In this document: one piece after another, positions 8,330 through 16,730 of the stretch
How the letters are laid out: every line of letters starts with the position of its first letter
Numbering within the stretch: position 1 is the stretch's first letter
Origin: an uncultured Flavobacteriaceae bacterium
GTDB lineage: Bacteria; Bacteroidota; Bacteroidia; Flavobacteriales; Flavobacteriaceae
Reading direction: 5' to 3'
NCBI GenBank assembly: GCA_947495135.1
Contig: CANLXN010000004.1
Location: 1-64,000 of the forward strand
Length of the DNA stretch: 64,000 nt
Position numbers and translations under genes: made by a program
The notes under the pieces: generated by a model
What the model was told of the DNA's origin: nothing
Databases searched by the model: none
Seen by the model: the letters and a program-made list of their open reading frames with translations, nothing else

Positions 8330-8509
8330 AGTTATCTCCCGTTTCGGGCATTCATTAATTAAACTAACAATCTTAAGTTCTACGTATTGGCAAACAAGCC
8401 CAATTTAAGTCTAACAGCCTGTAAATTAAAAAAGGCTCGACAATCTGCCAAGCCTTTTATACTTTAATTTGAGCATAGGTTTCCATACTCTTAAGAAAAC
8501 CTCAACTAA

Positions 8510-8830
8510 CTAGTTTAATAGTCCGTCGATTGCTTCCGCATATACATTTTTAGGTGCAACACCTACTTGACGTCCAACCAACTCACCGTTGTTAAACACC
8601 AATACCGTAGGGATATTACGAACTCCGTATTTGGCAGCAAATTCCTGATTTGCATCTACATCAACCTTTCCTACTACAGCTCTTCCTTCGTAATCTTTAC
8701 TTAATTCATCGATTACTGGTCCAACCATACGACAAGGCCCACACCAAGCAGCCCAAAAGTCTACTACTACAGGTTTGTCACTTTTTAATACCGTTTCTTC
8801 AAAGTTCTTGTCTGTTATTTCTAATGCCAT
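8510..8830 (-). CDS. trxA: Thioredoxin
   Basis: 106 residues, a single thioredoxin fold. WAAWCGPC places the redox pair at Cys30 and Cys33; the cis-Pro segment is NIPTVLVF. Cytoplasmic. It serves as general disulfide reductant, including for MsrA-type enzymes such as the one at 3.2-3.7 kb. It has its own -7 box (8854-8861) about 24 bases upstream of the ATG. Same strand as clpP but separated by 180 bases. Confidence 0.95.
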   Translation of the reverse strand: MALEITDKNFEETVLKSDKPVVVDFWAAWCGPCRMVGPVIDELSKDYEGRAVVGKVDVDANQEFAAKYGVRNIPTVLVFNNGELVGRQVGVAPKNVYAEAIDGLLN

Positions 8831-8853
8831 TTTAATAAATTTAATTTGTTATA

Positions 8854-8861
8854 CAAAAGTA
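8854..8861 (-). promoter_or_regulatory. -7 box (TACTTTTG) for trxA
   Basis: Exact TAnnTTTG match read leftwards, ending 24 bases before the trxA ATG, which gives a leader of about 18 bases. A TTG at 8887-8885 is a possible but distant -33 element. Confidence 0.6.
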
Positions 8862-9020
8862 GTCAAATTTTATTCCATTCCTTACAACGCATGTATAAGG
8901 ATGCCTAATTAGCCTATTGGTTTTACTTATACCCCACCATCTAACTAAAATTCCTGACGTCAAACTGTTTAGCTGAAATCATGCGGGATCTCCTACGCAT
9001 TTCTCCAAAAGTCAAAAAGC

Positions 9021-9115
9021 TTCGGAAGACCGGGCTTTCCGCTATATCTTTTGATCGCTGCCCTCGACTCCGCTCAGTCAGCGATCAAAAGGATGCCACT
9101 GCAATCCCTTCCCGA
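9021..9115. repeat. Interspersed hairpin element, copy 1
   Basis: It begins around CGGAAGACCGGGCTTTCCGC, contains a perfect 13-bp stem (CTTTTGATCGCTG 9048-9060 with 9079-9091; 18-base loop) and ends GCCACTGCAATCCCTT. The same flanking words (CGGGCTTTC...GCT at one end, CAATCCCT at the other) enclose a different hairpin at 29701-29850. I remember similar intergenic elements scattered in flavobacterial genomes. Whether it is an RNA or a REP-like DNA repeat is not decidable here. Confidence 0.55.
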
Positions 9116-9190
9116 AATAGCTGAACTTAAGTGCAATGAAGCACTATAGACGTAAATGACCTACAGCTAAGCAACTGTTCTTAGCGAAGC

Positions 9191-12100
9191 CTAATTTAAC
9201 TTATAATTTACATCTCCTGCTTTCAACTCATCTAATAACTCTTTGCTTATTGCGACCTTTGTCTTTCTGCTAGGCATGCTCAGCTTCACTTTTTCCGCAA
9301 CGTCAATCATGGTGAAATGCAATTGTTTTTCTCCTGCGTGGGTGCGAAATAAATCTTTTAGAAGCTCTAGTCGCTCCTCCACCAATTCATCCAATTGCAT
9401 TTTTATGGTAAGCTTCCTAGCTTGTAAATCCATCACATCGTGCAACATGATAAAACTATTATACTGCAGTCTAGGATCTCCTTTCTTACCTGTTTCTCTA
9501 TTAGTCCAACCTTCTTTGACGTATACTTTTGCATATATAAAGGAGTTAGGCACCAAAAAGTGTCTCCATTTCAAATACTCCTCTCCAAAAATCTTAAATT
9601 CATAACTATCGGTATAATCTTCAACTGTAAAAATCGCCCATCCTTTTCCCGCCTTGCTTTCCCTATGCTGTACGTCGCTCACAACCCCTCCAAAACTAAC
9701 TTCTCTATTTACAAAACGCTCCATTTCATTGAAGTCTGCTACTTTTACGTTACAGAAATTCTCCATCTCGGCAGAAAAATCGTCTAACGGATGACCCGAA
9801 ATGTAAACCCCAACAACTTCTCTTTCCTGTTTGAGTTTTTTCATGGTACCCCATTCTTCACAAGGAGGTACTTCTGGTTCTGGAATTTGCACTTCACTCG
9901 ATTCCCCAAACATACTTACCTGAGAAGAGTTTTTTGTTTCCTGATACCTGGCTGCATACTTGAGTACCTTTTCAAAAAATAATACTCCATCTCCCTCGTC
10001 GTGCATGTATTGCGCTCGATGCGTTCCAAAACTATCGAAACCACCCGCCAACACAAGATTTTCAAACGCCTTCTTATTAGCTGCGCGTAAATCAATTCGT
10101 TTGGCCAAATCAAATACACTCTTATATTTTCCATCCTTTCGATGTTCAACTATAGTGGCAACGGCGTTTCCTCCAACTCCTTTTATTGCACCCATACCAA
10201 AACGAACCGCACCATTATCATTTACAGTGAACTTATGAAAAGATTCGTTAACATCTGGGCCTAAAACGTCCAAGCCCATTCGCTTGCACTCATCCATAAA
10301 AAAAGTAACCTGTTTAATGTCACTCATATTATTACTTAATACCGCAGCCATATACTCTGCAGGGTAATGTGCTTTTAAATAGGCAGTCTGATAAGCAATC
10401 CATGCATAGCAAGTAGAGTGAGATTTATTAAATGCATAACTTGCAAAGGCTTCCCAATCTTTCCAGATTTTCTCCAGCTTCTCCACCTCATGACCCTTTT
10501 CACTTGCTTGTTTTAAAAACTGCGGTTTCATTTTATCCAGTACCGCTTTTTGCTTTTTACCCATTGCCTTTCGAAGTACATCGGCCTCACCTTTGGTAAA
10601 ATCTGCTAATTTCTGTGATAGGAGCATCACTTGCTCTTGATAAACTGTAATTCCGTAAGTCTCTTGGAGGTATTCTTCCATTGCAGGAAGGTCATATTCG
10701 ATCTCCTCATCTCCGTGCTTTCTCCTAATGAAACTTGGTATATATTCCATTGGTCCAGGTCGGTATAAAGCATTCATTGCAATAAGATCGGCAAAGACAG
10801 TAGGCTTTAAATCCTTCATGTGCTTCTGCATTCCGGCAGATTCATACTGAAAGATTCCTACAGTTTCTCCTCGTTGGAACAGTTCATATGTTTTCTCATC
10901 ATCCAAAGGGAAATTATCCGGATCGAGATCGATGTTATGCTTGTGCTTTACAATTTTTACAGTATCCTTGATGAGCGTTAAAGTCTTCAACCCCAAGAAA
11001 TCCATTTTCAACAAACCGGCACTTTCCACTACCGAGTTATCGAACTGAGTGACATACAAATCGGAGTCCTTTGCAAGGGCCACGGGAACGAAATTTGTGA
11101 TATCACTAGGTGTAATAATCACTCCGCACGCATGGATCCCAGTGTTTCGAACAGAGCCTTCTAGTATTCTGGCCTGATTAATAGTTTCAGCTTCTAAGTC
11201 GCTTCCTTCAGACAAGTTTAAAAGTTCATTGACCTTGGGCAATTCTTCAGCGCGAAATTTACTTCTACGCGTCTTTTCATCCATCGCAAAAACCTTACTC
11301 AGCTTGGTCATATTAGGGATAAGCTTCGAAATACGATCTGCATCGCCCAAGGGAAGATCCAGCACCCGTGCCGTATCACGTATAGACGACTTCGCCGCCA
11401 TGGTTCCGTAGGTAATAATCTGGGCTACCTGATTGGATCCATACTTTTCGATTACATAATCCATCACCCTACTTCGGCCTTCGTCATCAAAATCAATATC
11501 AATATCAGGCATACTCACACGATCTGGATTCAAGAAACGCTCAAAAAGCAGGTCGTACTTAATTGGGTCAATATTTGTAATCCACAGACAATACGCAACT
11601 ACCGATCCCGCAGCAGAACCACGTCCGGGCCCCACAGATACATCCATGTTTCTAGCTTCACGGATAAAATCTTCCGTAATTAAAAAGTATCCTGGATATC
11701 CTGTTTTTTCAATTACATCCAGCTCAAAATCGAGTCGTTCCGTAATTTCAGGAGTGAGTTCTCCGTATCTTTTTTTAGCACCTTCATAGGTGAGATGTCT
11801 CAGAAATTTATTCTCCCCTCTCTTTCCGCCATCGACTTCATCTTCCGCCACTTTAAATTCGTCTGGAATATCAAACTTCGGAAGAAGTACTTCTCGAGCT
11901 AAACTATACGGCTCAATTTTATCGACTATTTCAGAAATACTACTAATCGCTTCCGGTAAATCCTTGAAAAGAGTTTTCATCTCTTCCTGCGATTTGAAAT
12001 AGTATTCTTGGTTTGGTAAGCCATAACGATAACCACGACCACGACCAATAGGCGTGGCCTGTTTCTCACCATCTTTTACGCATAACAAAATATCATGCGC

Positions 12101-13621
12101 ATTGGCGTTTTCTTTCTCAATATAATAGGTGTTGTTGCAAGCTACCAGTTTTACATTATGCTTTTTAGAGAGTGCAACCAAAGGAGTATTCACACGCCTT
12201 TCGTCTTCTTGATCGTGACGCATAATCTCCAAATAGAGATCCTCTCCAAATTGTTGTTTCCACCAAACTAAGGCTTCCTCCGCTTGTTTTTCCCCTATAT
12301 TTAAGATTTTAGAAGCGATTTCTCCATACAAACCTCCCGTGAGCACAATAATGTCTTCTTTATACTGCTCAATTACCTTTTTATCAATTCGAGGAACATA
12401 ATAAAAACCATCTGTATAGGCGATGGACGCCATTTTTGCTAAGTTGTGATAGCCATTTTTATTTTTGGCCAGTAACACCATTTGGTAACCATTGTCCTTT
12501 TGCGATTTATTGGTGTGATCTTCACAAACAAAAAACTCGCACCCCACAATTGCTTTTAAAAACTTTGGTTTCTCTGGTTCGACTAACACAGGACCGTCGT
12601 AATCTGTGGCTCCGTCATCTACTTCTTCTAGTTCTTTTAGTTTTGCTTCATAGGCAGCTTGAGCACTTTTGTTATAATCGTTTACGGCTCTTGTAAAATG
12701 AAATGCTCCCATCATATTACCTGTGTCGGTCAATGCAACAGCGGGCATTTTATTCGCTATGGCGGCATCTACCAAATCCTTTGTCGAAGAAGTAGATTGA
12801 AGAATAGAGAATTGAGAGTGATTGTGAAGGTGCGCAAAAGCAGTTTCTTCTAGTGTCGCCAGATTTTCTTCAAGCTCTTCGGAAGAAATTTCTTCTGTAT
12901 TTAACTGAGCTTCGAGTTCTAAACGAATCTTCTCAGAAGCCTTTTTAAGATTAATATGTTTGAGCCCGATAAGCTCAATAGGCTTCGGATTTGCTTTCGA
13001 AAAATTTTCAAAGTAGTCTGGCTGGACATCCAATTCCTCTTGGGTAAAGACAGAACGACGAATAAGTTCAAAGAAACAACGCGTAGTTGCCTCCACATCG
13101 GCAGTTGCATTGTGCGCTTCCGAAAAAGGGACATTAAAGAGAAACTCATGTAACTCGGTCAACGTTGGAAGTTTAAACTTTCCATAACGCCCTCCAGGAA
13201 GTTCACAAAGCTGCGCCGTAGTTTCTGTACAGGTATCTAGCACTTTCATAGACGGCATAGGATCTTCCATTCCCAGCCGATACAACTCACAACCCATGAT
13301 GTTAACGTCAAAGCCAACGTTTTGACCTACCACAAACTTAGCTTTCGCTAACACTTCCACAAATTTTTGCGACGCCTCTCGCAGGGGAATTCCATTTTGC
13401 TGAGCTAACTCGGTTGAAATCCCATGAATACGTTCGCTATCATAGGGAATATCAAAACCCTCTGGCTGAATCAAAAAATCTGCGTGCTCCAAGACAGCTC
13501 CTTGCTCGTCGTGAAGTTGCCATGCAATTTGGATACATCTTGGCCAGTTATCGGTATCGCTAACAGGAGCATTGTATCTCTTTGGAAGACCGGTTGTTTC
13601 GGTATCGAAGATTAAATACAT
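9191..13621 (-). CDS. dnaE: DNA polymerase III alpha subunit with fused N-terminal proofreading exonuclease
   Basis: 1476 residues, longer than the roughly 1160 of E. coli DnaE. Residues 1-195 are a DnaQ-type DEDDh exonuclease: Asp6 and Glu8 (FDTETTG), Asp105 (NVGFDVN), His170 and Asp175 (HNATADVEAT). A PHP domain starts near 262 (AHLHNHSQFS). The polymerase palm has MPDIDIDFDD with catalytic Asp706 and Asp708. Finger, helix-hairpin-helix and C-terminal OB domains follow. It is the replicative polymerase. The exonuclease fusion is typical of Bacteroidota DnaE. The PHP region carries an insertion rich in Glu/Asp/Lys (about residues 320-350). No terminator is visible past its stop apart from the hairpin element. 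Confidence 0.96.
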   Translation of the reverse strand: MYLIFDTETTGLPKRYNAPVSDTDNWPRCIQIAWQLHDEQGAVLEHADFLIQPEGFDIPYDSERIHGISTELAQQNGIPLREASQKFVEVLAKAKFVVGQNVGFDVNIMGCELYRLGMEDPMPSMKVLDTCTETTAQLCELPGGRYGKFKLPTLTELHEFLFNVPFSEAHNATADVEATTRCFFELIRRSVFTQEELDVQPDYFENFSKANPKPIELIGLKHINLKKASEKIRLELEAQLNTEEISSEELEENLATLEETAFAHLHNHSQFSILQSTSSTKDLVDAAIANKMPAVALTDTGNMMGAFHFTRAVNDYNKSAQAAYEAKLKELEEVDDGATDYDGPVLVEPEKPKFLKAIVGCEFFVCEDHTNKSQKDNGYQMVLLAKNKNGYHNLAKMASIAYTDGFYYVPRIDKKVIEQYKEDIIVLTGGLYGEIASKILNIGEKQAEEALVWWKQQFGEDLYLEIMRHDQEDERRVNTPLVALSKKHNVKLVACNNTYYIEKENANAHDILLCVKDGEKQATPIGRGRGYRYGLPNQEYYFKSQEEMKTLFKDLPEAISSISEIVDKIEPYSLAREVLLPKFDIPDEFKVAEDEVDGGKRGENKFLRHLTYEGAKKRYGELTPEITERLDFELDVIEKTGYPGYFLITEDFIREARNMDVSVGPGRGSAAGSVVAYCLWITNIDPIKYDLLFERFLNPDRVSMPDIDIDFDDEGRSRVMDYVIEKYGSNQVAQIITYGTMAAKSSIRDTARVLDLPLGDADRISKLIPNMTKLSKVFAMDEKTRRSKFRAEELPKVNELLNLSEGSDLEAETINQARILEGSVRNTGIHACGVIITPSDITNFVPVALAKDSDLYVTQFDNSVVESAGLLKMDFLGLKTLTLIKDTVKIVKHKHNIDLDPDNFPLDDEKTYELFQRGETVGIFQYESAGMQKHMKDLKPTVFADLIAMNALYRPGPMEYIPSFIRRKHGDEEIEYDLPAMEEYLQETYGITVYQEQVMLLSQKLADFTKGEADVLRKAMGKKQKAVLDKMKPQFLKQASEKGHEVEKLEKIWKDWEAFASYAFNKSHSTCYAWIAYQTAYLKAHYPAEYMAAVLSNNMSDIKQVTFFMDECKRMGLDVLGPDVNESFHKFTVNDNGAVRFGMGAIKGVGGNAVATIVEHRKDGKYKSVFDLAKRIDLRAANKKAFENLVLAGGFDSFGTHRAQYMHDEGDGVLFFEKVLKYAARYQETKNSSQVSMFGESSEVQIPEPEVPPCEEWGTMKKLKQEREVVGVYISGHPLDDFSAEMENFCNVKVADFNEMERFVNREVSFGGVVSDVQHRESKAGKGWAIFTVEDYTDSYEFKIFGEEYLKWRHFLVPNSFIYAKVYVKEGWTNRETGKKGDPRLQYNSFIMLHDVMDLQARKLTIKMQLDELVEERLELLKDLFRTHAGEKQLHFTMIDVAEKVKLSMPSRKTKVAISKELLDELKAGDVNYKLN

Positions 13622-13626
13622 TCTTT

Positions 13627-13675
13627 AATTCAGAATTAGGAATTCAGAATTAGGAGCGGACTATAAATTCTGAAT
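13627..13675. repeat. Short direct and inverted repeats upstream of dnaE
   Basis: AATTCAGAATTAGG occurs twice in tandem (13627-13640 and 13641-13654). Its inverted core AATTCTGAATT follows near 13665. The set lies directly upstream of the dnaE ATG and could form a cruciform or be simple sequence drift. Confidence 0.5.
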
Positions 13676-13779
13676 TTTTGTGGATTGAATAATATTTTGG
13701 AAGTAAACATTTCCGAAGTAAAAATAAAAAATAGGCACGACAATTAACAACTAAGTTGTACACAAAAACTACTTGTTAT

Positions 13780-13811
13780 AAACAAAAAAAGACCGAAAAA
13801 ATCGGTCTTTT
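13780..13811 (-). terminator. Intrinsic terminator for the DUF2383 gene
   Basis: Stem AAAGACCGA (13788-13796) pairs with TCGGTCTTT (13802-13810) around a 5-base loop. Read leftwards it runs straight into a run of seven T. It lies 22 bases past the stop at 13833. Confidence 0.8.
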
Positions 13812-13832
13812 GAATAATTTTATGGTCATCTA

Positions 13833-14288
13833 TTAGGACAATACAACTTCAAAATTTTGGGCATTCCTAACAGCATTCTTAATATTAGCTAATTGATGAC
13901 TTAAGATGCGTTCCGTTGTTGGAGGCAGAGCTGTCTCTTTCATAACTTCACGATACTCATCCAATGCAGTATTTTCGGCTTTCACTACTTCTTTTAAAAT
14001 GACTTCTTCATTATTCGTTGAAAATACAGTTCTTACATCCATCCAAGTTCTATGTAAATCTCCGCTTAAGCTGGTGCTCTCTTCCGGAAATTCGCCAAAC
14101 ATCCTAATCTCATTTTTCAACTGTGTTCCAAACTCGCTTCTTTTTTCAGACTCGCTCTCAAAGAAGTTTTTCAACTCAGAATTCTTTACCATTTCGGCGG
14201 CTTTTTTATAGCCAGTCTCGGCATCGATGTTTTTGGCTAATAATTCATTTAATCTTTTCGACATGGTCTCTGTGTACTTCATCTTCAT
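13833..14288 (-). CDS. PA2169-type four-helix-bundle protein (DUF2383)
   Basis: 151 residues, wholly helical. It begins MSKRLNELLAKNIDAETGYKKAAEMV and contains LHRTWMDVRTVF and AENTALDEYREVM. These match the ferritin-like DUF2383/PA2169 family, whose helices carry Glu/His-rich positions. No signal peptide. The family's biochemical role is not established, and stress response has been suggested. Two Met codons start it (residues 1 and 3), and I kept the first. It stands alone, with its own terminator. Confidence 0.8.
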   Translation of the reverse strand: MKMKYTETMSKRLNELLAKNIDAETGYKKAAEMVKNSELKNFFESESEKRSEFGTQLKNEIRMFGEFPEESTSLSGDLHRTWMDVRTVFSTNNEEVILKEVVKAENTALDEYREVMKETALPPTTERILSHQLANIKNAVRNAQNFEVVLS

Positions 14289-14473
14289 TTTTAAATTTTA
14301 ATGTTGCGAAACAGTTTTTAAACACTGAAGGGGAGGTCTCGCTTTTCCCTTAATCAGTTACCTTATGATAATAGAAAAGATGGGCTTTTACAAGTTTTTA
14401 ACCAAAACTTAAGATCAATTAACGGGGTTTAACATGAAGGCTCCAGATCTGGATGGAATGTTAATTCTTTTTA

Positions 14474-14507
14474 ACAAAAAAAGCCCGAGTTTTTAGAACT
14501 CGGGCTT
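14474..14507 (-). terminator. Intrinsic terminator for the lipoprotein gene
   Basis: An 11-bp stem (AAGCCCGAGTT 14481-14491 with 14497-14507) has a 5-base loop and, read leftwards, is followed by a run of T. It lies 19 bases past the stop at 14526. Confidence 0.85.
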
Positions 14508-14525
14508 CAAATGTGTCTTTTTAAT

Positions 14526-15344
14526 TTAGTAGGTAACGTTGAACTGACCAGACTCTACTACCTGTCCTTGAGTGGTAAATGAAAAACTACCTTTAATAGA
14601 ACGCCCAACAGTATCGTGGGTAATTATTGAAATATTTCCTGAAGTAGCAATCTCTGTAAGCGCCCCTTCTGTGTAACTTCCTAAGTAACCACTAGCGGGC
14701 AAGGAATAATTCCCTACGGTTACATCTATTGGCACCCTAACAACGAGCCCTCTTGCAGGAGTAGATCCGGAAATAGAAATGGATGTATCTGATGCAGCAG
14801 TTGTAACTGCTGTTGGCACAAATGGCAAGCCTCCTATGTTAGCAGCGAAACCATCCACTGGCTCTTGACCCTCCTCCTCTTCTTGTTCTTCTTCGGCAAA
14901 ACCAACTATTGGTGCCTGAAAAAAGATACCTCTATTAAAAGTAACCGACGTACCAAATGTACTGAATGCTCTAAACTCAAATTCTCCAGAATACCATCCT
15001 TCAGATAAATTACTATTGGTGAGCGCAACCATTCCATTTCCATCCAAAGTGGTAGAATATACGGTTCCATTTTCATCTTCATAGGTTGCATAATTCGAAG
15101 AATTCCCTCCAAGAGTATAGGTCGTTAGCTCTGCTCCGTTTAAATTTAATGTAACTGTTTGATTGGTTGTATAACCTTGGATTATTAACTGACCTTCTTG
15201 ATTTATAAAACCGCGAACATCATTAGCGTTAAAAAATACACTGTCGATATTACTCTGGAATCCAGGGCTATTGGTCTCTGTAGACTCGCAACTAGCAAAA
15301 ATAGTAATGGTTATTAATAGCAGGGGTAAAAATAGTTTTCTCAT
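14526..15344 (-). CDS. DUF6252-like lipoprotein
   Basis: 272 residues from the ATG at 15344; an earlier in-frame ATG at 15395 lies upstream of the promoter box and is unlikely. The lipoprotein signal is MRKLFLPLLLITITIFASCES with the lipid-modified Cys in the ASC box. The body opens PGFQSNIDSVFFNANDVRGF, resembling DUF6252 proteins (beta-rich, often two copies of about 110 residues). An acidic linker EEEQEEEEGQEP separates two halves that both have a FxA...V/S layout. Probably anchored in the outer or inner membrane facing the periplasm. Function unknown. Confidence 0.65.
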   Translation of the reverse strand: MRKLFLPLLLITITIFASCESTETNSPGFQSNIDSVFFNANDVRGFINQEGQLIIQGYTTNQTVTLNLNGAELTTYTLGGNSSNYATYEDENGTVYSTTLDGNGMVALTNSNLSEGWYSGEFEFRAFSTFGTSVTFNRGIFFQAPIVGFAEEEQEEEEGQEPVDGFAANIGGLPFVPTAVTTAASDTSISISGSTPARGLVVRVPIDVTVGNYSLPASGYLGSYTEGALTEIATSGNISIITHDTVGRSIKGSFSFTTQGQVVESGQFNVTY

Positions 15345-15368
15345 GTTGTAGGCATAAAATAGGTTTGA

Positions 15369-15376
15369 CAAATATA
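15369..15376 (-). promoter_or_regulatory. -7 box (TATATTTG) for the lipoprotein gene
   Basis: Exact TAnnTTTG match read leftwards, 24 bases before the ATG at 15344. It sits back to back with the rpsP promoter, the two boxes being 42 bases apart. Confidence 0.6.
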
Positions 15377-15418
15377 AAAGAAAAGTTGAATCCATCTATT
15401 TATAAATCAAAAATATAG

Positions 15419-15426
15419 TATCTTTG
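15419..15426 (+). promoter_or_regulatory. -7 box (TATCTTTG) for the rpsP operon
   Basis: Exact TAnnTTTG match, leaving an untranslated leader of about 145 bases before rpsP. Divergent from the lipoprotein promoter. Confidence 0.7.
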
Positions 15427-15575
15427 CGCCTCATTAATCGAGACTAATTGATTTAAATGCGAGCTGAAGAGCTTTAATTTACTCAACTTACTGATTAAAA
15501 AGAAATTATGTAATTTCTTAATTAGGGTTTCATATAAATTAAAACAGGGGTCGTGAACCTCAAAAATTAATTACT
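15427..15575 (+). promoter_or_regulatory. Long rpsP 5' leader, candidate ribosomal-protein autoregulatory RNA
   Basis: The roughly 145-base leader is much longer than the 10-25 bases seen for most promoters here. It contains an AAGAAAT/ATTTCTT hairpin (15500-15519) and a GC-containing segment (AGGGGTCGTGAACCT) close to the start codon. I recall that leader motifs for ribosomal proteins, including S16 in flavobacteria, have been proposed; I cannot confirm a match by eye. Confidence 0.4.
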
Positions 15576-16193
15576 ATGCCAGTAAAAATTAGATTACAAA
15601 GACACGGTAAAAAAGGAAAGCCTTTTTATTGGATCGTAGCGGCGGATGCCCGTGCAAAAAGAGATGGTAAATACTTAGAGAAATTAGGTACTTACAATCC
15701 AAACGTTAACCCAGCTCATATCGATGTAGATGTTGATGGTTCTGTACAGTGGTTGCTCAATGGAGCTCAACCTACAGACACCGCTAGAGCAATCCTTTCT
15801 TATAAAGGTGTGATGATGAAGAAGCACTTGGTAGCTGGAGTGCGTAAAGGTGCATTAACTGAAGAGCAAGCAGACGCTAAGTTCAATGCTTGGATGGAAG
15901 AAAAGACACAAAAGGTTGAAGCAAAACGTGGAAAATTAGCAGACGCTGATTCTAAAGTTAAAGCAGAAGCTTTGGCTGCTGAAAAAGCAGTAAATGAAGC
16001 TCGTATTGCTAGTGCTGCTCCCGTAGTGGAAGTAGCTGAGGAAGCAACTGCAGCCATTGAAAACGCAGAAGCGGAAGTTGCTGAAGAAGTTTCAGCGATC
16101 GACCAAGCTGTGGAAGAAGCGAAGGCTGAAAATGCTCCTGCAACTGAGGCCCCAGCGGCTGAAGCTCCAGAAGCTAAGAAAGAAGAGGAGTAA
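15576..16193 (+). CDS. rpsP: 30S ribosomal protein S16 with acidic/alanine-rich tail
   Basis: 205 residues, against roughly 80-90 for most bacterial S16. The first 110 residues are a standard S16 (MPVKIRLQRHGKKGKPFYWI, YLEKLGTYNPNV, AQPTDTARAIL). The remainder is a low-complexity tail rich in Ala, Glu and Val (EEATAAIENAEAEVAEEVSA), helical and strongly acidic, ending KKEEE. S16 stabilises the 30S body during assembly. Such tails are common in Bacteroidota S16; their role is unknown. It is the first gene of rpsP-rimM-trmN6, with rimM starting 12 bases on. Confidence 0.95.
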   Translation: MPVKIRLQRHGKKGKPFYWIVAADARAKRDGKYLEKLGTYNPNVNPAHIDVDVDGSVQWLLNGAQPTDTARAILSYKGVMMKKHLVAGVRKGALTEEQADAKFNAWMEEKTQKVEAKRGKLADADSKVKAEALAAEKAVNEARIASAAPVVEVAEEATAAIENAEAEVAEEVSAIDQAVEEAKAENAPATEAPAAEAPEAKKEEE

Positions 16194-16205
16194 ACCTTTT
16201 ACGAG

Positions 16206-16730
16206 ATGCAAAAGAAGGATTGTTTCTTCGTTGGCAAAATCGTTAAAAAATATAGTTTTAAGGGAGAGTTGTTAATCAAACTTGATACGGACGAACCCGC
16301 AGAATTTTTAGAAATGGAATCGGTTTTTGTTGAAAAACACAAAAATTTGATTCCATTTTTTATTGAAAGCAGCTCTCTTCACAAATCGTCTTTACTTCGT
16401 GTTCGATTTGAAGAAGTACTCAACGAAGCAGATGCAGATGCTCTTTTGGGATGTGAACTGTTTCTCCCATTAGATTTTCTACCAAAACTAACAGGAAACA
16501 AATTCTACTATCACGAAATTGTTGGATACAAAGCAGAAGATATCCATTTTGGACCGCTCGGAACAGTTACTGGAGTAAATGACCACACTGCCCAACACTT
16601 ATTCGTGATCGATCATAAAGGAAAGGAAGTTCTTATTCCCGTAAACGATGAAATCATAAAAACAGTAGATCGAGAAACGAAGACTTTAATTTTGGACGCC
16701 CCTGAAGGCTTGATCGAACTTTATATCTAA
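16206..16730 (+). CDS. rimM: Ribosome maturation factor RimM
   Basis: 174 residues. The N-terminal RimM beta-barrel (FFVGKIVKKYSFKGELLIKL) and C-terminal PRC barrel (NKFYYHEIVGYKAED ... EVLIPVNDEIIKTVDRETKTL) are both recognisable. It binds S19 and the 30S head and helps late 16S rRNA processing. It follows rpsP in the classical rpsP-rimM order. Its stop overlaps the next ATG in a TAATG junction. Confidence 0.92.
   Translation: MQKKDCFFVGKIVKKYSFKGELLIKLDTDEPAEFLEMESVFVEKHKNLIPFFIESSSLHKSSLLRVRFEEVLNEADADALLGCELFLPLDFLPKLTGNKFYYHEIVGYKAEDIHFGPLGTVTGVNDHTAQHLFVIDHKGKEVLIPVNDEIIKTVDRETKTLILDAPEGLIELYI

Larger units (their letters stand above)
8831..9190. other. Intergenic region between dnaE and trxA, 360 bases
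   Basis: Holds the trxA promoter (8854-8861) and a hairpin-bearing interspersed element (about 9021-9115, listed separately). No plausible gene is seen. No U-tract terminator for dnaE is obvious; the element's long stem may serve in its place. Confidence 0.5.

Noticed and set aside
9243-13615. Many plus-strand and out-of-frame minus-strand frames within dnaE
   Set aside because: All are shadows of the intact 1476-codon dnaE frame.
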